DNA of 64,000 nucleotides from Lachnospiraceae bacterium (GTDB lineage Bacteria; Bacillota; Clostridia; Lachnospirales; Lachnospiraceae). The notes below the pieces were generated by a model, which was not told the DNA's origin, made no database searches, and saw nothing but the letters and a program-made list of their open reading frames with translations. The position numbers and the translations under genes were made by a program. How positions within the stretch are numbered: position 1 is the stretch's first letter; every line of letters starts with the position of its first letter. This document shows positions 43,635-53,964 of this stretch, piece by piece. The stretch spans positions 54,544-118,543 of the forward strand of contig JAFTWC010000001.1 of NCBI GenBank assembly GCA_017465475.1, read 5' to 3'.

Positions 43635-43672
43635 CTTATACTACGGATTTATCGTAGTATTACAGATTTACA

Positions 43673-46600
43673 CTATTGATTCACTGTATAGTCAATCATC
43701 TGTACTGCTTCCACTTCCATAACACGTGCCCAGCCGGATAAATGAATCTTGACAGCCTGTACATTTACTACTGCTCCTTCTGCAAACTCAAAGTAGTTCA
43801 GTACCTTTCCTCCCGTTACCTTTGATCCTAACTCAACCCATTTACCGGTTTCGTCCTGATAGGAAAGAGAGTACGCTGCCGGAGTCTGGGTTCCGGTCAA
43901 GGTATCCGTAGGTGTTACACCATCGTTATTATTATCCACGGAATCCTGCATTCCGGAAAGAATCACACCGGTCATCGGCAATGCATTTTCAAAAGTTACC
44001 GTCATGTTACTTCCGGCATCTGCAATGAAACCGTTTCTGTTCTTCGGATGTCCGATACGGTTGCCGTCTGCGGTCTTGGTAGGATCAGAACTCGGACGAT
44101 CCGGATTATTACCGCCGGTGGTGTACGTCTTTTCCTTTTCCAAGGTCCAGTTCATATAAGTATGCAAGCCCACTTCGTTTAATCTGGTTACTTCGCCGGT
44201 AAATACAAATCTCCACCGGCTTCCCTTATAAGCCTGTGTACTCTGGAAATAAACATTGCTTCCGCTTACCGGCATACTGTCGGAAGAATACACGGTGGTC
44301 CAATTGGTTCCGTCTTCCGTAGTCTCCAAACGATAGCTTGTTACATCGTTCATATCACCGGTCAGAGTGAAGAAGTCCGCATATGCCACTTCTCCCAAAT
44401 CCAACGTAAGGGTCGGATTTTTCTCCGTCGGCTGCCATGCGCTGGACGCCTTACGGTCTGCTGCTTTATAAGCAGATTCCGTATCACCGCCGGTACCCAC
44501 TACCGTCATCGGACGTCCCTTCGTGTCGTCATGAATCTCAGCCATCAAGGACCAAATCACAGCGTCACCGGATACCGCCACTTTGATTACATGTTTTCCG
44601 GCAGTTAACGTAAGATCCTTATTGCTTTCTACCATGCGTTCCTCGGCTGTAAGTGCAAAGCTAAGTGTTTCTCCGTCATCCACCTGAACCGTTACGTTTG
44701 CACCGCTTGCGGACAATCCTGTCACGCTGAGAATATACTTTGCTTCTGTTGTCACGTTTACATTGTATACATAGGTGGTGCCGCTTACTGCTGCCAATGC
44801 GCCGTCGGATACTACCGCTTCCTCATTGGTGCAATCCTTTGCCATGATGCTTCCCGGTAAGAACATCGCCTCTTCTGCCTGATAATAAACCGCCTGTTGC
44901 TGCGCTACGGTTCCCATACCCGGATAGTAGCTCTGCTCCGGACCTGCAAAAGAACTCTTCGGACCGTTGTCACCACTTACAAGTACTACCTTCTGCAACA
45001 ATACATTCTGATCCATACCGTAAATACGAATGGTATTTTCTCCTTCATTTAAGCTGACCGTTCCGAAATTCATCGTATGACCCGCATTAAAAATATTGTT
45101 ATTCCAATGATAACTGTCACCTGCTACATAACCGTTGTCCAAACAGTTTTTTGTTGCAATGGCACTTCCGTTTACCTGAAGTCCCACATTCAAATGGTTA
45201 CCTTCATCAAAGGAAATGTTGTTACTCTGTCCGAAATATGCAGTCAGACGATAGTTGCCTACCGGTTCTCCTGCCGGTACAAATACTTTGTACTCTACCC
45301 ACGGGCCTTCCCCGGATGCGTAATCATCAGTATAAACCGGAAGCATCTTTATGGAAGAACCGGTCTTTCCGTAGTTTTCAAGAACTGTCCATTCCGTACC
45401 GTCTGCAGATGCTCCCTTTGCAGAATACACATCTGCTCCCACAGATACTTCACCGTTTAATACCACTGCTGCATTTTTATCAACACCGGACGGAACGGTC
45501 ACTACCTTCGCATTCACGGTAACCGTGACAGTCTGTCCGCCGCTTGTAATCGTAAAACTGCCTGTAACATCCTTGGATACCTTACTCCAATCGACAGAAA
45601 CACCCAGCACCTTACTTACATAGAAACCACCGGTAGTCGGTCCGTCAATCTTTACCCATTCCGGAACACCGGAAATCTTATAAGTTAAATATTCTCCGCC
45701 ACCGTTACTGAGCGTGAGGGCGTATGCTTCCTTATTCAGATTATAGAACGTCGGCAAGGTAGCGGTTCCGCCGGAATATCCCTTCTCATCGCCTTCTACA
45801 TCTACAATAAGCTGACTTCCCACAACGCCTTGTACATAAATCGGCTCAATCGGTGAACTGGATTCATGATTCCAACTGGAATAATTTAAATGTGCATGTC
45901 CGGTTACTCCGCAAACTCTTTCGTAACTGAACGGTGCCGTTGCCATCATCCGGTACCACTTATTCTGACCGTTCAAATCATCGCCTAACGTATTATACGC
46001 AGCAGTCAATGCCCGATCCCGTTCAATAGCCTCTGTTACCAAATCACCATACATATTTGCCAACAAGCTTCCCCTCTTTGCATACAGCTGATTCAGCGCC
46101 GTAAAGCACCACAGCTTATTTGCATTGGCCGTTGCCGCTGCCGGATAGTATACCAACTCATAATATGCATCATAAAGCTCGGTATTCTCAAACTTCTTTA
46201 AATACTTATCTGCCAGCTTTTCTAACGCCACAGCCTCTGCCAGATGTTTCTGGGTTTCGTTATAGTTTACGGCATGATAGGTACTTGCACTTAAGGATTC
46301 CGGCTTGGTATCACCGTTCATGTCGGTATAGCCGGTCAGAATATCTGCAATCTCCTTGACTTCCGTATCCGTCAGATTTCCTGCTTCAAACTGCTGTCTT
46401 ACCCAGTTCTGTGTGTACTCTTCCACACTGTTCGGATTGCTGCTTCCGTAGGTATCAAAATCGTATGCCATATCAAGGAAATAAGATAACGGCAATTCCA
46501 TCGGCTTTAAGTCACCTACGTTTACAATCCATGCATCATCCACACCGTACTCATATGCCGTGGTCATATTATCCCAGGTACGCTGTAACGGCATGGTGTT

Positions 46601-48433
46601 AATCCACATGGAAGTACGCGGACCGCCTACATAGTCAAAGTGATAATATAAACCGTAGTTGTAATCATCCTTTGCACCGTATTCACCCAATGTACGCAAA
46701 TAGCCGTTGTTATCCTCACAAAACATTACGATATTGTTGGTATCCGCACCCAGCATTTCCTGCACATTCGGGTCCTTACGAAGGGCATAGCTGTCATCCG
46801 CTGCTGCCGGATTATTTCTGCTTCCGCCGTACCAACAGCTTTCTACCTCTTTATAAAGACACAATAATCTTGTGGTATCCCCTTGGCCGAAACTCTCTAA
46901 AATCTCGTCCTGTTTCTGTAAAACATCCTTTAACAACTGTGCATTTTCTGCCATGGTAAGGGTTTTACCGCTGGCATTTGTTAATGCGGTATCATTCTCA
47001 CCACGCATACCTACCGTATACAGATTCGTAGAGAAATTACCGTTTCTTGCAATGGAATCACTCCAGAAATTAGAAATATTCGCTACATTCTGATAGTAGT
47101 TCCATGCGCCGGAGTTCGCACCCGGTTCCAATCCCTTGGAATAGAACGTTCTCTTATATTTTCCCCACTCAATACCTGCACGGGCCATCGGCTCATGATG
47201 GGAAGCGCCCACCATCACACCGTAATGGTCTGCAATTACCGCATTGGCAAGAGACATCGGATAAAAACCTTCCGCAATACTTCCGTCTTCGGTTCCTCCC
47301 TTTGCCATGGCTACTTTTTTACCATAGAGGGTATTTGTGTTTACCACTCCTTGTTCATTGCCATGGGTATCTATATACATCACACCGTTTAACCGGTCAT
47401 GATATGTCTTTTCCAATTCCGCGAATTGGCCCATTACGCCTTCCATACCATCAATATTGAATCCGTTGGACCACATTGCCGGCCACAAATAATTACCCTT
47501 AAGACGTAACATCAATTCACAAACATGGCTGTAGAACATATAGTTCAGACCACCGAAATGACTGTCCGCAAAGCCGTTTAAGGACGGGTTCTCATCATTT
47601 AAGAAGAAACCTCTGTAATTTACGGACGGACGATTGGAGGTTACTTCCAATTCAGTCACCTTAAAGGACAGCTCATCCTGATGAGCCGGCTTTACGTCGC
47701 CCCACCAAATCCACGGACTCACTCCGCACAAATCCTGGGTAATGTGGAATAAACCGTAAATCGTCCCGCGCTTATCCGCACCGGCTACGATGACTTTGGT
47801 CTTCTCTCCATCCTTCTTTACCTGAATCTGATACCGTTCAAAATCCTCAGACTTAAAACTGTCTTCGCTCGGCTTAATGTTCCAGGTCAAACCCTCTTTG
47901 GTAATCAACTCTTCATCTACCAGACCCGCAACAATCATAATACCCTTTTCCGGTTCCTCGGTAACCACTGCCGGTCTTTGTCCCGTAACAGCTTCCACAT
48001 CGCCTGCTACCGCATCACCGATTAAGCGAAGTCCGGCAAAGGCCGGTCCGTTCAAATCGATATAAACCGGAGCCGCACCCTCTTTATTCGCCAAAATCAC
48101 AACACCATCCGTCTGCTTTGCCGGCGCAAAAAGCTCACATCCCGGATTGGCAGATGCCACCACCGTTTTCGGTGGATTGAGCGGCGGCGTAACCGGCGCA
48201 TCCGGTGCTTCCGTCGGTGCAACAGTCGGGGTAGCTTCTTTCGTCGGCTCAACCGCCTCTGTCGGTGTAGCTTCTTCCGTCGGCTTTCCTTCTTCCACCG
48301 GTTCTGTCGGCGTAATCGTTACTTCCGGCGCCTCGGTCGGATCATTCACTTCATTCCCTGCCGGCGATGCACATCCTGCCACCAAAAGCAAGGCCATCGC
48401 CAGGCAAAGAACCCGTTTCATCCCATGTTTCAT
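43673..48433 (-). CDS. GH115 xylan alpha-(4-O-methyl)-glucuronidase, secreted lipoprotein
   Basis: 1586 residues. A lipoprotein signal (LLLVAGC, Cys 21) is followed by a Pro/Thr/Glu-rich linker to about residue 90. The GH115 core (about 100-800) has YRGFFLNDENPSLNGF, LRLKGNYLWPAMWSNGFNID, GASHHEPMARAGIEWGKYK and GMRGENDTALTNAS, the segments that characterise the family. After it come further beta-rich modules: one around 1060-1170, one around 1290-1420 (YRLETTEDGTNWTTVY, an F5/8-type or CBM-like fold) and a final one. The enzyme removes glucuronic acid side chains from xylan at the cell surface. It probably acts with other glycosidases outside this window. Confidence 0.88.
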   Translation of the reverse strand: MKHGMKRVLCLAMALLLVAGCASPAGNEVNDPTEAPEVTITPTEPVEEGKPTEEATPTEAVEPTKEATPTVAPTEAPDAPVTPPLNPPKTVVASANPGCELFAPAKQTDGVVILANKEGAAPVYIDLNGPAFAGLRLIGDAVAGDVEAVTGQRPAVVTEEPEKGIMIVAGLVDEELITKEGLTWNIKPSEDSFKSEDFERYQIQVKKDGEKTKVIVAGADKRGTIYGLFHITQDLCGVSPWIWWGDVKPAHQDELSFKVTELEVTSNRPSVNYRGFFLNDENPSLNGFADSHFGGLNYMFYSHVCELMLRLKGNYLWPAMWSNGFNIDGMEGVMGQFAELEKTYHDRLNGVMYIDTHGNEQGVVNTNTLYGKKVAMAKGGTEDGSIAEGFYPMSLANAVIADHYGVMVGASHHEPMARAGIEWGKYKRTFYSKGLEPGANSGAWNYYQNVANISNFWSDSIARNGNFSTNLYTVGMRGENDTALTNASGKTLTMAENAQLLKDVLQKQDEILESFGQGDTTRLLCLYKEVESCWYGGSRNNPAAADDSYALRKDPNVQEMLGADTNNIVMFCEDNNGYLRTLGEYGAKDDYNYGLYYHFDYVGGPRTSMWINTMPLQRTWDNMTTAYEYGVDDAWIVNVGDLKPMELPLSYFLDMAYDFDTYGSSNPNSVEEYTQNWVRQQFEAGNLTDTEVKEIADILTGYTDMNGDTKPESLSASTYHAVNYNETQKHLAEAVALEKLADKYLKKFENTELYDAYYELVYYPAAATANANKLWCFTALNQLYAKRGSLLANMYGDLVTEAIERDRALTAAYNTLGDDLNGQNKWYRMMATAPFSYERVCGVTGHAHLNYSSWNHESSSPIEPIYVQGVVGSQLIVDVEGDEKGYSGGTATLPTFYNLNKEAYALTLSNGGGEYLTYKISGVPEWVKIDGPTTGGFYVSKVLGVSVDWSKVSKDVTGSFTITSGGQTVTVTVNAKVVTVPSGVDKNAAVVLNGEVSVGADVYSAKGASADGTEWTVLENYGKTGSSIKMLPVYTDDYASGEGPWVEYKVFVPAGEPVGNYRLTAYFGQSNNISFDEGNHLNVGLQVNGSAIATKNCLDNGYVAGDSYHWNNNIFNAGHTMNFGTVSLNEGENTIRIYGMDQNVLLQKVVLVSGDNGPKSSFAGPEQSYYPGMGTVAQQQAVYYQAEEAMFLPGSIMAKDCTNEEAVVSDGALAAVSGTTYVYNVNVTTEAKYILSVTGLSASGANVTVQVDDGETLSFALTAEERMVESNKDLTLTAGKHVIKVAVSGDAVIWSLMAEIHDDTKGRPMTVVGTGGDTESAYKAADRKASSAWQPTEKNPTLTLDLGEVAYADFFTLTGDMNDVTSYRLETTEDGTNWTTVYSSDSMPVSGSNVYFQSTQAYKGSRWRFVFTGEVTRLNEVGLHTYMNWTLEKEKTYTTGGNNPDRPSSDPTKTADGNRIGHPKNRNGFIADAGSNMTVTFENALPMTGVILSGMQDSVDNNNDGVTPTDTLTGTQTPAAYSLSYQDETGKWVELGSKVTGGKVLNYFEFAEGAVVNVQAVKIHLSGWARVMEVEAVQMIDYTVNQ

Positions 48434-48541
48434 TACAACGTATCCTCCTCGTTCTTATTTGGTTTCGGAGCCCTTCTTTCATCTCACTCGCGAATCCACA
48501 AAAAAACATTGTTTTTCAAGGTTTTTCTGTACCTTTCAAAT

Positions 48542-48598
48542 AGTATACCATACTTTTAAATACATTTTATTGCTTTTTTCGCCCAAAATATTGCGTGA
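48542..48598 (-). promoter_or_regulatory. Predicted promoter and AraC-type operator of the GH115 lipoprotein gene
   Basis: TATACT (48542-48547, minus strand) lies 21 bp below an ATTGC half-site at 48569-48573; a second half-site ATTGC is at 48590-48594, a 21-bp period. Read on the plus strand the units are TTTTATTGC and ATATTGCGTGAGG. The same layout occurs at the other GH115 gene. Confidence 0.6.
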
Positions 48599-48614
48599 GG
48601 TGAGGATATTTATC

Positions 48615-51542
48615 CTATTTTCCCATGTAATAGCTCTCTTCCGGCCCGAAATAGCTCTCCGGAAGTTTTGTATCTGCCGGATATGCCACCAGTTTTTCCA
48701 AAATCACTCCGGGTTCTCCCGCATAAATGAAAATGTCATTTCGTCCTTCCGTAACGCGAATTTCGGATGTCACCGTACGAGCATGATTTAACACTCCGTC
48801 TGCCCATTCTTTATGGAACCATTCCGTATAATACTCTTCGGAAACGGAGTACACATCCTGCGGCTTTTCTTCGTTAACAGAAAGAGCAAACCGCATGCGT
48901 CCTCCTTTTACTACAGGATTTCTGGTCAAAATGTGCATATCCAGCTTATAAAGCCCTGTCTGCTTTGCAATAAAGGTATATTTCACATACGGCGCCGTAT
49001 TCGGATTTTCAAAGACCGCCATCGCCGGAAATGATTTTATGGCCGCCCCTTCTCTTCCCAAATAAGAAATTACCCGAAATCCGTTACCGTCTGCCTCTTT
49101 TTTCTCGCTAAAGTGCTCTGCCCGGATGGAACAATAGCCCTGTTGTTCCACAAACACGTACTGCTCTCTGTCATCACTATTTTTACGATCCGGCTCCGTC
49201 AAATGAAAGCTATCGGCCACAAGCAAAAGCTTTGAATAGGTCTTCTGCCCGTTGTCAAACCCGATTCGAAGGGTTACCGGCGTCTCCTCTTTTCCACAGA
49301 GATTCTTACGGTCTATTGTAAAGACAAGGGTCTTTCTTCCCTTTCCCTCTGCCTCTACTCTTCCCTTCGACTGCCCGCATCGCAACCATGTACTGTCAAA
49401 CTCTGCCTCATAGGAAAAAGACACAGCACCTCTGCTGTCAATATCTAACAAAACTTCAGTCACGTCCGGTCTTGTAAAATCATCATTCATAAGCGGTCCC
49501 CGATCCTGCCAATGTGCTCCCAAATGGTATTCCTCGCTACCGCGAAATGACACCACCGGTTTTCCTCCCGGAATCGGGACCACCGTCTCTACTGTCGGAT
49601 AGGTCCAATCCTTATCATCCCATCCGCGAAATCCGGTATGAGCCGAGCTCATACAATGATTCCATTTTCCGTTATTTGCTCTATGATACTCTTCCACCAA
49701 ACGGGCGTCCTCCAAGATACGCTTTATTACGCGGTCTCTGTATACATTGGCATAAACGCAACCCCTTCGTGCCAGTTCCTTATTAAGCTCGGTTTCCGTA
49801 TACATAAGAATTAAATTTAACGAAGCCATGGCCGGATAATAAATAATACTTTGATAGGTCACCAGCGCCTCTCCCGACAATTCATCATTTAATTGCTTCG
49901 CAATCTCCATGATGCCGTTTACCTGCTCCCACACCCGGTCACACTCCTTAAAATGAACCGGATGATAGATTCCCTCTCTCATTGCTTCCGGACTCCTTGC
50001 CCCATTCCACTTGGTGTAGCCTTCCAGCACCTCTGCCATCATTTCCTTTTGACGTTCCGACAGACGTGTTCCGAACTGTTGCTCAATCCAGCCTTTTGCA
50101 AACGCTTCTGTTTTGTTGGGAGCACTGCTTCCCCAGGTTTCATAATCGTATGCCAGCTCCATAAAATAACAAAGCGGATATTCCACGGCCTTTAAGTCTC
50201 CTACATTTACAATCCACATCTGTTTTACACCGGACTCGTATGCCTGGGTCATCATCTCCCACGTCTTTGTCAAACGGTTACAATTCATCCATTCATAGCT
50301 GACCGGTGCTCCGTGATAGTCAAAATGATAGTACATTCCGTATCCGCCCGGATGATTTCGTGTTTCCTCTGTCGGCAAAGCCCGCAGATGTCCGTAATTG
50401 TCATCACTGAGCAGAAAAATCGCATCCTTTAGTTCTTCCCAGTCCTTTAATCCCTCACAGGTTTCATCCCCAAAATAATAATCCTCTACTTCCTTGTAAA
50501 TCGCCAACATACGCGGAACTTCCGCAAGATTCGGATTGATATGTTTCTTCATCAGATTGTGTTGGGTACGAATTGCCTTTTTGATAACCTCAATATTATC
50601 CTTTAACGTGGCGTCTTCCGGCATAAGCTTTGAGTCATTTTCTCCCCGCATACCGATGGTAATGACATTTTCAAAGGGTTTATTTCGCAAAATCCCCTCT
50701 TCCCAAAACTTTGTAATCGCCTCCGCGTTGGTAATAAAACTCCATGCAGAGTCCGTGCCGTAGGCTTTGTATTGGTTCTGCCACTCTACACCGGCACGGC
50801 ACATAGGTTCGTGATGAGATGCCCCCATAATCACGCCTAACGTATCTGCCAGCTCCGCATTCTGTAGTCCCGGACCATCCTCAGAAAAAGAAGACCGCCA
50901 CATTGCCGGCCACATATAATTTCCTTTTAACCGGAGTAACAACTCAAAAATTTTCCGGTATGCCTTGGCATTTACTCCGCCGAACTTCTCCACACACCAG
51001 TTACCGAATGCAGGCCACTCATCATTGATAAAGAAACCTCTGTATTTTACCGACGGTTCCTTGGACACAACTATGCCGGAAAACTCCACAAAGGGTTCTT
51101 CCTTTCGTTCCGGAATCGCATCGCCGAAATAAATAAGCGGAGATACTCCAATCCGTTCCGACAAACCAAACATACCGTAAATGGTTCCTCTCTTATCGCT
51201 ACCCGCAATGACAAGAAGTTCCTTTATCTTTACACATTCCGCAAATGGGTTCTTCACCACTTGCATCAAATACACTTCCCGCTTGCCTTTTACCTTATCC
51301 AAAGACACTTTTCCTTCCTTCTCCAACCGTTCCAACAGCGGGCTGCGTCCCACCGTTGCCATCAATACAACTCGGTCCTTAGCACACCGGGATACTTCAT
51401 CCACCGGTGCCGGACGTTTGCCGCTCACAACGAATACATCCTCTGCCACAGTCTCTGCTACCATCTGTACCCCGGAGAACCCCTCTTTTTCCACCAAAAA
51501 GTCCGCTGCCTGCTGTTCCTTTACTACATAAAATCGATCCAT
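48615..51542 (-). CDS. GH115 alpha-glucuronidase, without signal peptide
   Basis: 975 residues. I use the ATG at 51542 (MDRFYVVKEQ), behind AGGAGG; the longer frame to 51581 has no comparable site. No signal peptide or lipobox is seen, so the enzyme is probably cytoplasmic. The GH115 segments are present: KYRGFFINDEWPAFGNWC, LRLKGNYMWPAMWRSSF, GASHHEPMCRAGVEWQNQYK and GMRGENDSKL. It lacks an approximately 60-70 residue insertion found after the WPAMW motif in the lipoprotein. It may process imported glucuronoxylo-oligosaccharides while the lipoprotein acts outside. Confidence 0.88.
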   Translation of the reverse strand: MDRFYVVKEQQAADFLVEKEGFSGVQMVAETVAEDVFVVSGKRPAPVDEVSRCAKDRVVLMATVGRSPLLERLEKEGKVSLDKVKGKREVYLMQVVKNPFAECVKIKELLVIAGSDKRGTIYGMFGLSERIGVSPLIYFGDAIPERKEEPFVEFSGIVVSKEPSVKYRGFFINDEWPAFGNWCVEKFGGVNAKAYRKIFELLLRLKGNYMWPAMWRSSFSEDGPGLQNAELADTLGVIMGASHHEPMCRAGVEWQNQYKAYGTDSAWSFITNAEAITKFWEEGILRNKPFENVITIGMRGENDSKLMPEDATLKDNIEVIKKAIRTQHNLMKKHINPNLAEVPRMLAIYKEVEDYYFGDETCEGLKDWEELKDAIFLLSDDNYGHLRALPTEETRNHPGGYGMYYHFDYHGAPVSYEWMNCNRLTKTWEMMTQAYESGVKQMWIVNVGDLKAVEYPLCYFMELAYDYETWGSSAPNKTEAFAKGWIEQQFGTRLSERQKEMMAEVLEGYTKWNGARSPEAMREGIYHPVHFKECDRVWEQVNGIMEIAKQLNDELSGEALVTYQSIIYYPAMASLNLILMYTETELNKELARRGCVYANVYRDRVIKRILEDARLVEEYHRANNGKWNHCMSSAHTGFRGWDDKDWTYPTVETVVPIPGGKPVVSFRGSEEYHLGAHWQDRGPLMNDDFTRPDVTEVLLDIDSRGAVSFSYEAEFDSTWLRCGQSKGRVEAEGKGRKTLVFTIDRKNLCGKEETPVTLRIGFDNGQKTYSKLLLVADSFHLTEPDRKNSDDREQYVFVEQQGYCSIRAEHFSEKKEADGNGFRVISYLGREGAAIKSFPAMAVFENPNTAPYVKYTFIAKQTGLYKLDMHILTRNPVVKGGRMRFALSVNEEKPQDVYSVSEEYYTEWFHKEWADGVLNHARTVTSEIRVTEGRNDIFIYAGEPGVILEKLVAYPADTKLPESYFGPEESYYMGK

Positions 51543-51621
51543 ATCTGCCTCCTGTTCCGCCATCATTTCTTTTGTTTCCATTGCTATACATCTCTACAAC
51601 GATTGCTTTTTCTTCCATTCT

Positions 51622-51674
51622 ATGATATCATGGATTCATACTATTTTTATTGCATTTTCCATTGTATTTATTGC
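51622..51674 (-). promoter_or_regulatory. Predicted promoter and AraC-type operator of the second GH115 gene
   Basis: TATCAT (51622-51627, minus strand) sits at the same 21-bp distance from ATTGC at 51649-51653 as in the other GH115 promoter. The second half-site ATTGC is at 51670-51674, again 21 bp on. TTTTATTGC and ATTGCGCGA are almost identical to the other site. This region also precedes the divergent AraC gene. Confidence 0.6.
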
Positions 51675-51691
51675 GCGAAACAGGAGTAATT

Positions 51692-52540
51692 ATGAACAAA
51701 ACAGAAAACAACCCTCATTTAGAACCTATTTCTGAAGACATTTCTTTTTCTCGAAAAAAAAGCACTTACAATGCCTCCTATGCCTATCATCGGCACGACG
51801 GATGCGAAGTGTATTTGTTTCTGTCCGGAAATGTCCGTCTGTACATTGAACAAACCTGCTTTTCTCCGGTCCCGGGCAGTCTTGTAATTCTAAATTCCAA
51901 CGAAATGCACCGTGTCCAAAGTATAGATCAATCCCCTTATGAGCGTATTGTCATAAACATAAAACGAGATTATATGGAGGCGCTTTCTCCTTGCGATTTT
52001 TCATTGGAAGATTGCTTTTATACGCGACCGCTGGGCACAGAGAATCTACGGGTTCTTTCGCCCGATGCGTTACAAGAGTTTCTGACTCTTTATAAAGGTT
52101 TGGAATCCTCCGCTACTCCGAATTGCTTCGGACGCACTATTATCCAAAATGCCTACGCTTCCTTACTCCTTTTATTTTTAAACCGACAGTATCAGACAGG
52201 TCCTTCCTCCTATAAAAATACTATGCCGGCATATATTACCGGTACGATGCAATACATTGATTCTCATTTGAATGAACCGATTCGTCTTTCTGTTTTAGCA
52301 AACAACTTTCACATCAGTGAAAGTTATTTAAGTGCACAGTTTAAACATCACACCGGGCTTACCTTACGTGCCTATCTGTTAGACCGAAAAATCAGTTGCG
52401 CCAAACAGCTGTTACAAGAAGGTGTCAGTGTTACCGATGCTTGTTATTGCTCCGGTTTTAACGATTATGCCAACTTTATTCGAAGTTTTAAAAATGCCAC
52501 GGGGGTGTCCCCCGGAAAATATCACGAATCCATATCTTAA
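51692..52540 (+). CDS. AraC-family transcriptional regulator with cupin sensor
   Basis: 282 residues starting MNKTENNPHLEP (51692) behind AGGAG. Residues 25-110 are a cupin-like sensor (YHRHDGCEVYLFLSGNVRLY, then VPGSLVILNSNEMHRV), and residues about 180-282 form two AraC HTH motifs (LSVLANNFHISESYLSAQFK; VTDACYCSGFNDYANFIRSF). It is divergent from the GH115 gene and close to the operator-like half-sites at both GH115 promoters. I infer that it activates them in response to a xylan-derived acidic sugar. Confidence 0.85.
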   Translation: MNKTENNPHLEPISEDISFSRKKSTYNASYAYHRHDGCEVYLFLSGNVRLYIEQTCFSPVPGSLVILNSNEMHRVQSIDQSPYERIVINIKRDYMEALSPCDFSLEDCFYTRPLGTENLRVLSPDALQEFLTLYKGLESSATPNCFGRTIIQNAYASLLLLFLNRQYQTGPSSYKNTMPAYITGTMQYIDSHLNEPIRLSVLANNFHISESYLSAQFKHHTGLTLRAYLLDRKISCAKQLLQEGVSVTDACYCSGFNDYANFIRSFKNATGVSPGKYHESIS

Positions 52541-52661
52541 TCCAACGGTTGTTTTGGCCTTTTTCACCATATTTCCCATGGTGTTTTCCAAGTTTTAAGT
52601 AGTTTTCAACAATTTTGCAACTTTCAGAAAATTATGCTTTTCTTTTTGTCTACATCTGTGC

Positions 52662-52667
52662 TATAAT
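52662..52667 (+). promoter_or_regulatory. -10 box of the rpoD promoter
   Basis: TATAAT with an extended TGC in front (TGCTATAAT), and a poor -35 region. It lies about 84 bases upstream of the rpoD start. Confidence 0.45.
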
Positions 52668-52750
52668 ACTGTTTGCGCCCTCATTCGACAAAGATTTCAC
52701 ATTAAGCTTTTGCGTCGCATGCGGTTCACAAATCAAAGGAGTATTTTCGT

Positions 52751-53875
52751 ATGGAAGCAAATAATGATATACAAATTTTCGAACAGAGATTGAAGCAATT
52801 AGTTGCCATGGCACGAAGCAACAAGGATGTTCTGGAAGTTGATAAAATCAATGACTTTTTTAAGGAAATGAATCTGGAAGTCAGCCAGATTGACAAGATA
52901 TATGAGTATTTGGATGCCCACGGCATCTTAGTAATGTCTCCGATGAGTGACGAAATGCCGGATGACGAAGAATTGTTGGAACTCGACGACGCGGAAGACG
53001 CCCTTGCCGAGTTAGAAGACTTAAATGCATTGGCAAATGTCATGTCTGACGACCCGGTAAAGCAGTATTTGAAAGAAATCGGTAATTACCCGCTTCTTTC
53101 TATCACAGAAGAAATCGAACTGGCAAAGCGGATTGAAAACGGCGACGAACACGCAAAAAAGATTCTTGCGGAATCCAATCTTCGTCTTGTAGTCAGCATT
53201 GCAAAACGTTATGTGGGACGCGGTCTTTCTTTCCTCGATTTAATTCAGGAAGGTAATCTTGGTCTTATCAAAGCAGTGGACAAGTTCGACTATAACAAAG
53301 GATATAAGTTCAGTACCTATGCTACCTGGTGGATTCGTCAGGCCATTACCCGTTCCATTGCGGACCAGTCCCGTACTATCCGTATTCCGGTGCATATGTC
53401 TGAAGTAATCAATAAAACCTATCGTGTGTCCCGTACCTTATTACAGGAACTGGGGCGCGAACCTACGGAGCACGAGTTGTCTCTTGCTCTCGATATGCCG
53501 ATTGAAAAAGTACGCGAAATCTTAAAGATTTCTGCAGACCCGATTTCTCTTGACACCCCAATCGGCGAAGAAGATGACAGCCACTTAGGCGATTTCATCA
53601 AGGACGAGCGTATTATGGGACCGGAGGAAGCAGCTTCCTATTCCGTATTACAGGATCAGATTACCACGTTACTTGATACCCTCACCGAACGCGAACGCCG
53701 CGTACTGATGCTCCGCTTCGGATTAAAGGACGGAAAGAGCCGCACCTTGGAAGAAGTAGGCAAAGAGTTCAACGTAACCCGTGAGCGTATTCGTCAGATT
53801 GAAGCCAAAGCACTTCGTAAGCTTCGTCATCCGAGTCGCGCAAGAATGTTAAAGGGCTTTGACCTTAACTTATAA
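52751..53875 (+). CDS. rpoD: RNA polymerase primary sigma factor (sigma-70/SigA)
   Basis: 374 residues, the length of Firmicutes SigA. Region 1.2 [20 protein letters not shown], region 2 [20 protein letters not shown] and [20 protein letters not shown], region 3 [13 protein letters not shown]-type segment, and region 4 [20 protein letters not shown] with [20 protein letters not shown] are all present. It directs RNA polymerase to housekeeping promoters. AAAGGAG precedes the ATG. It stands alone, without dnaG next to it in this window. Confidence 0.96.
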   Translation: MEANNDIQIFEQRLKQLVAMARSNKDVLEVDKINDFFKEMNLEVSQIDKIYEYLDAHGILVMSPMSDEMPDDEELLELDDAEDALAELEDLNALANVMSDDPVKQYLKEIGNYPLLSITEEIELAKRIENGDEHAKKILAESNLRLVVSIAKRYVGRGLSFLDLIQEGNLGLIKAVDKFDYNKGYKFSTYATWWIRQAITRSIADQSRTIRIPVHMSEVINKTYRVSRTLLQELGREPTEHELSLALDMPIEKVREILKISADPISLDTPIGEEDDSHLGDFIKDERIMGPEEAASYSVLQDQITTLLDTLTERERRVLMLRFGLKDGKSRTLEEVGKEFNVTRERIRQIEAKALRKLRHPSRARMLKGFDLNL

Positions 53876-53900
53876 TCTGTGTATTCCTATCAAAAAATAA

Positions 53901-53936
53901 AAGAAGAGGCACCGCACAACTGCGATTCCTCTTCTT
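53901..53936. terminator. Terminator after rpoD
   Basis: AAGAAGAGG and CCTCTTCTT enclose an inner CGCA/TGCG stem, then TTTTT on the plus strand. The A tract on the other side could also stop leftward transcription. Confidence 0.8.
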
Positions 53937-53964
53937 TTTTACTATACTCTTATCATTCCTATTC

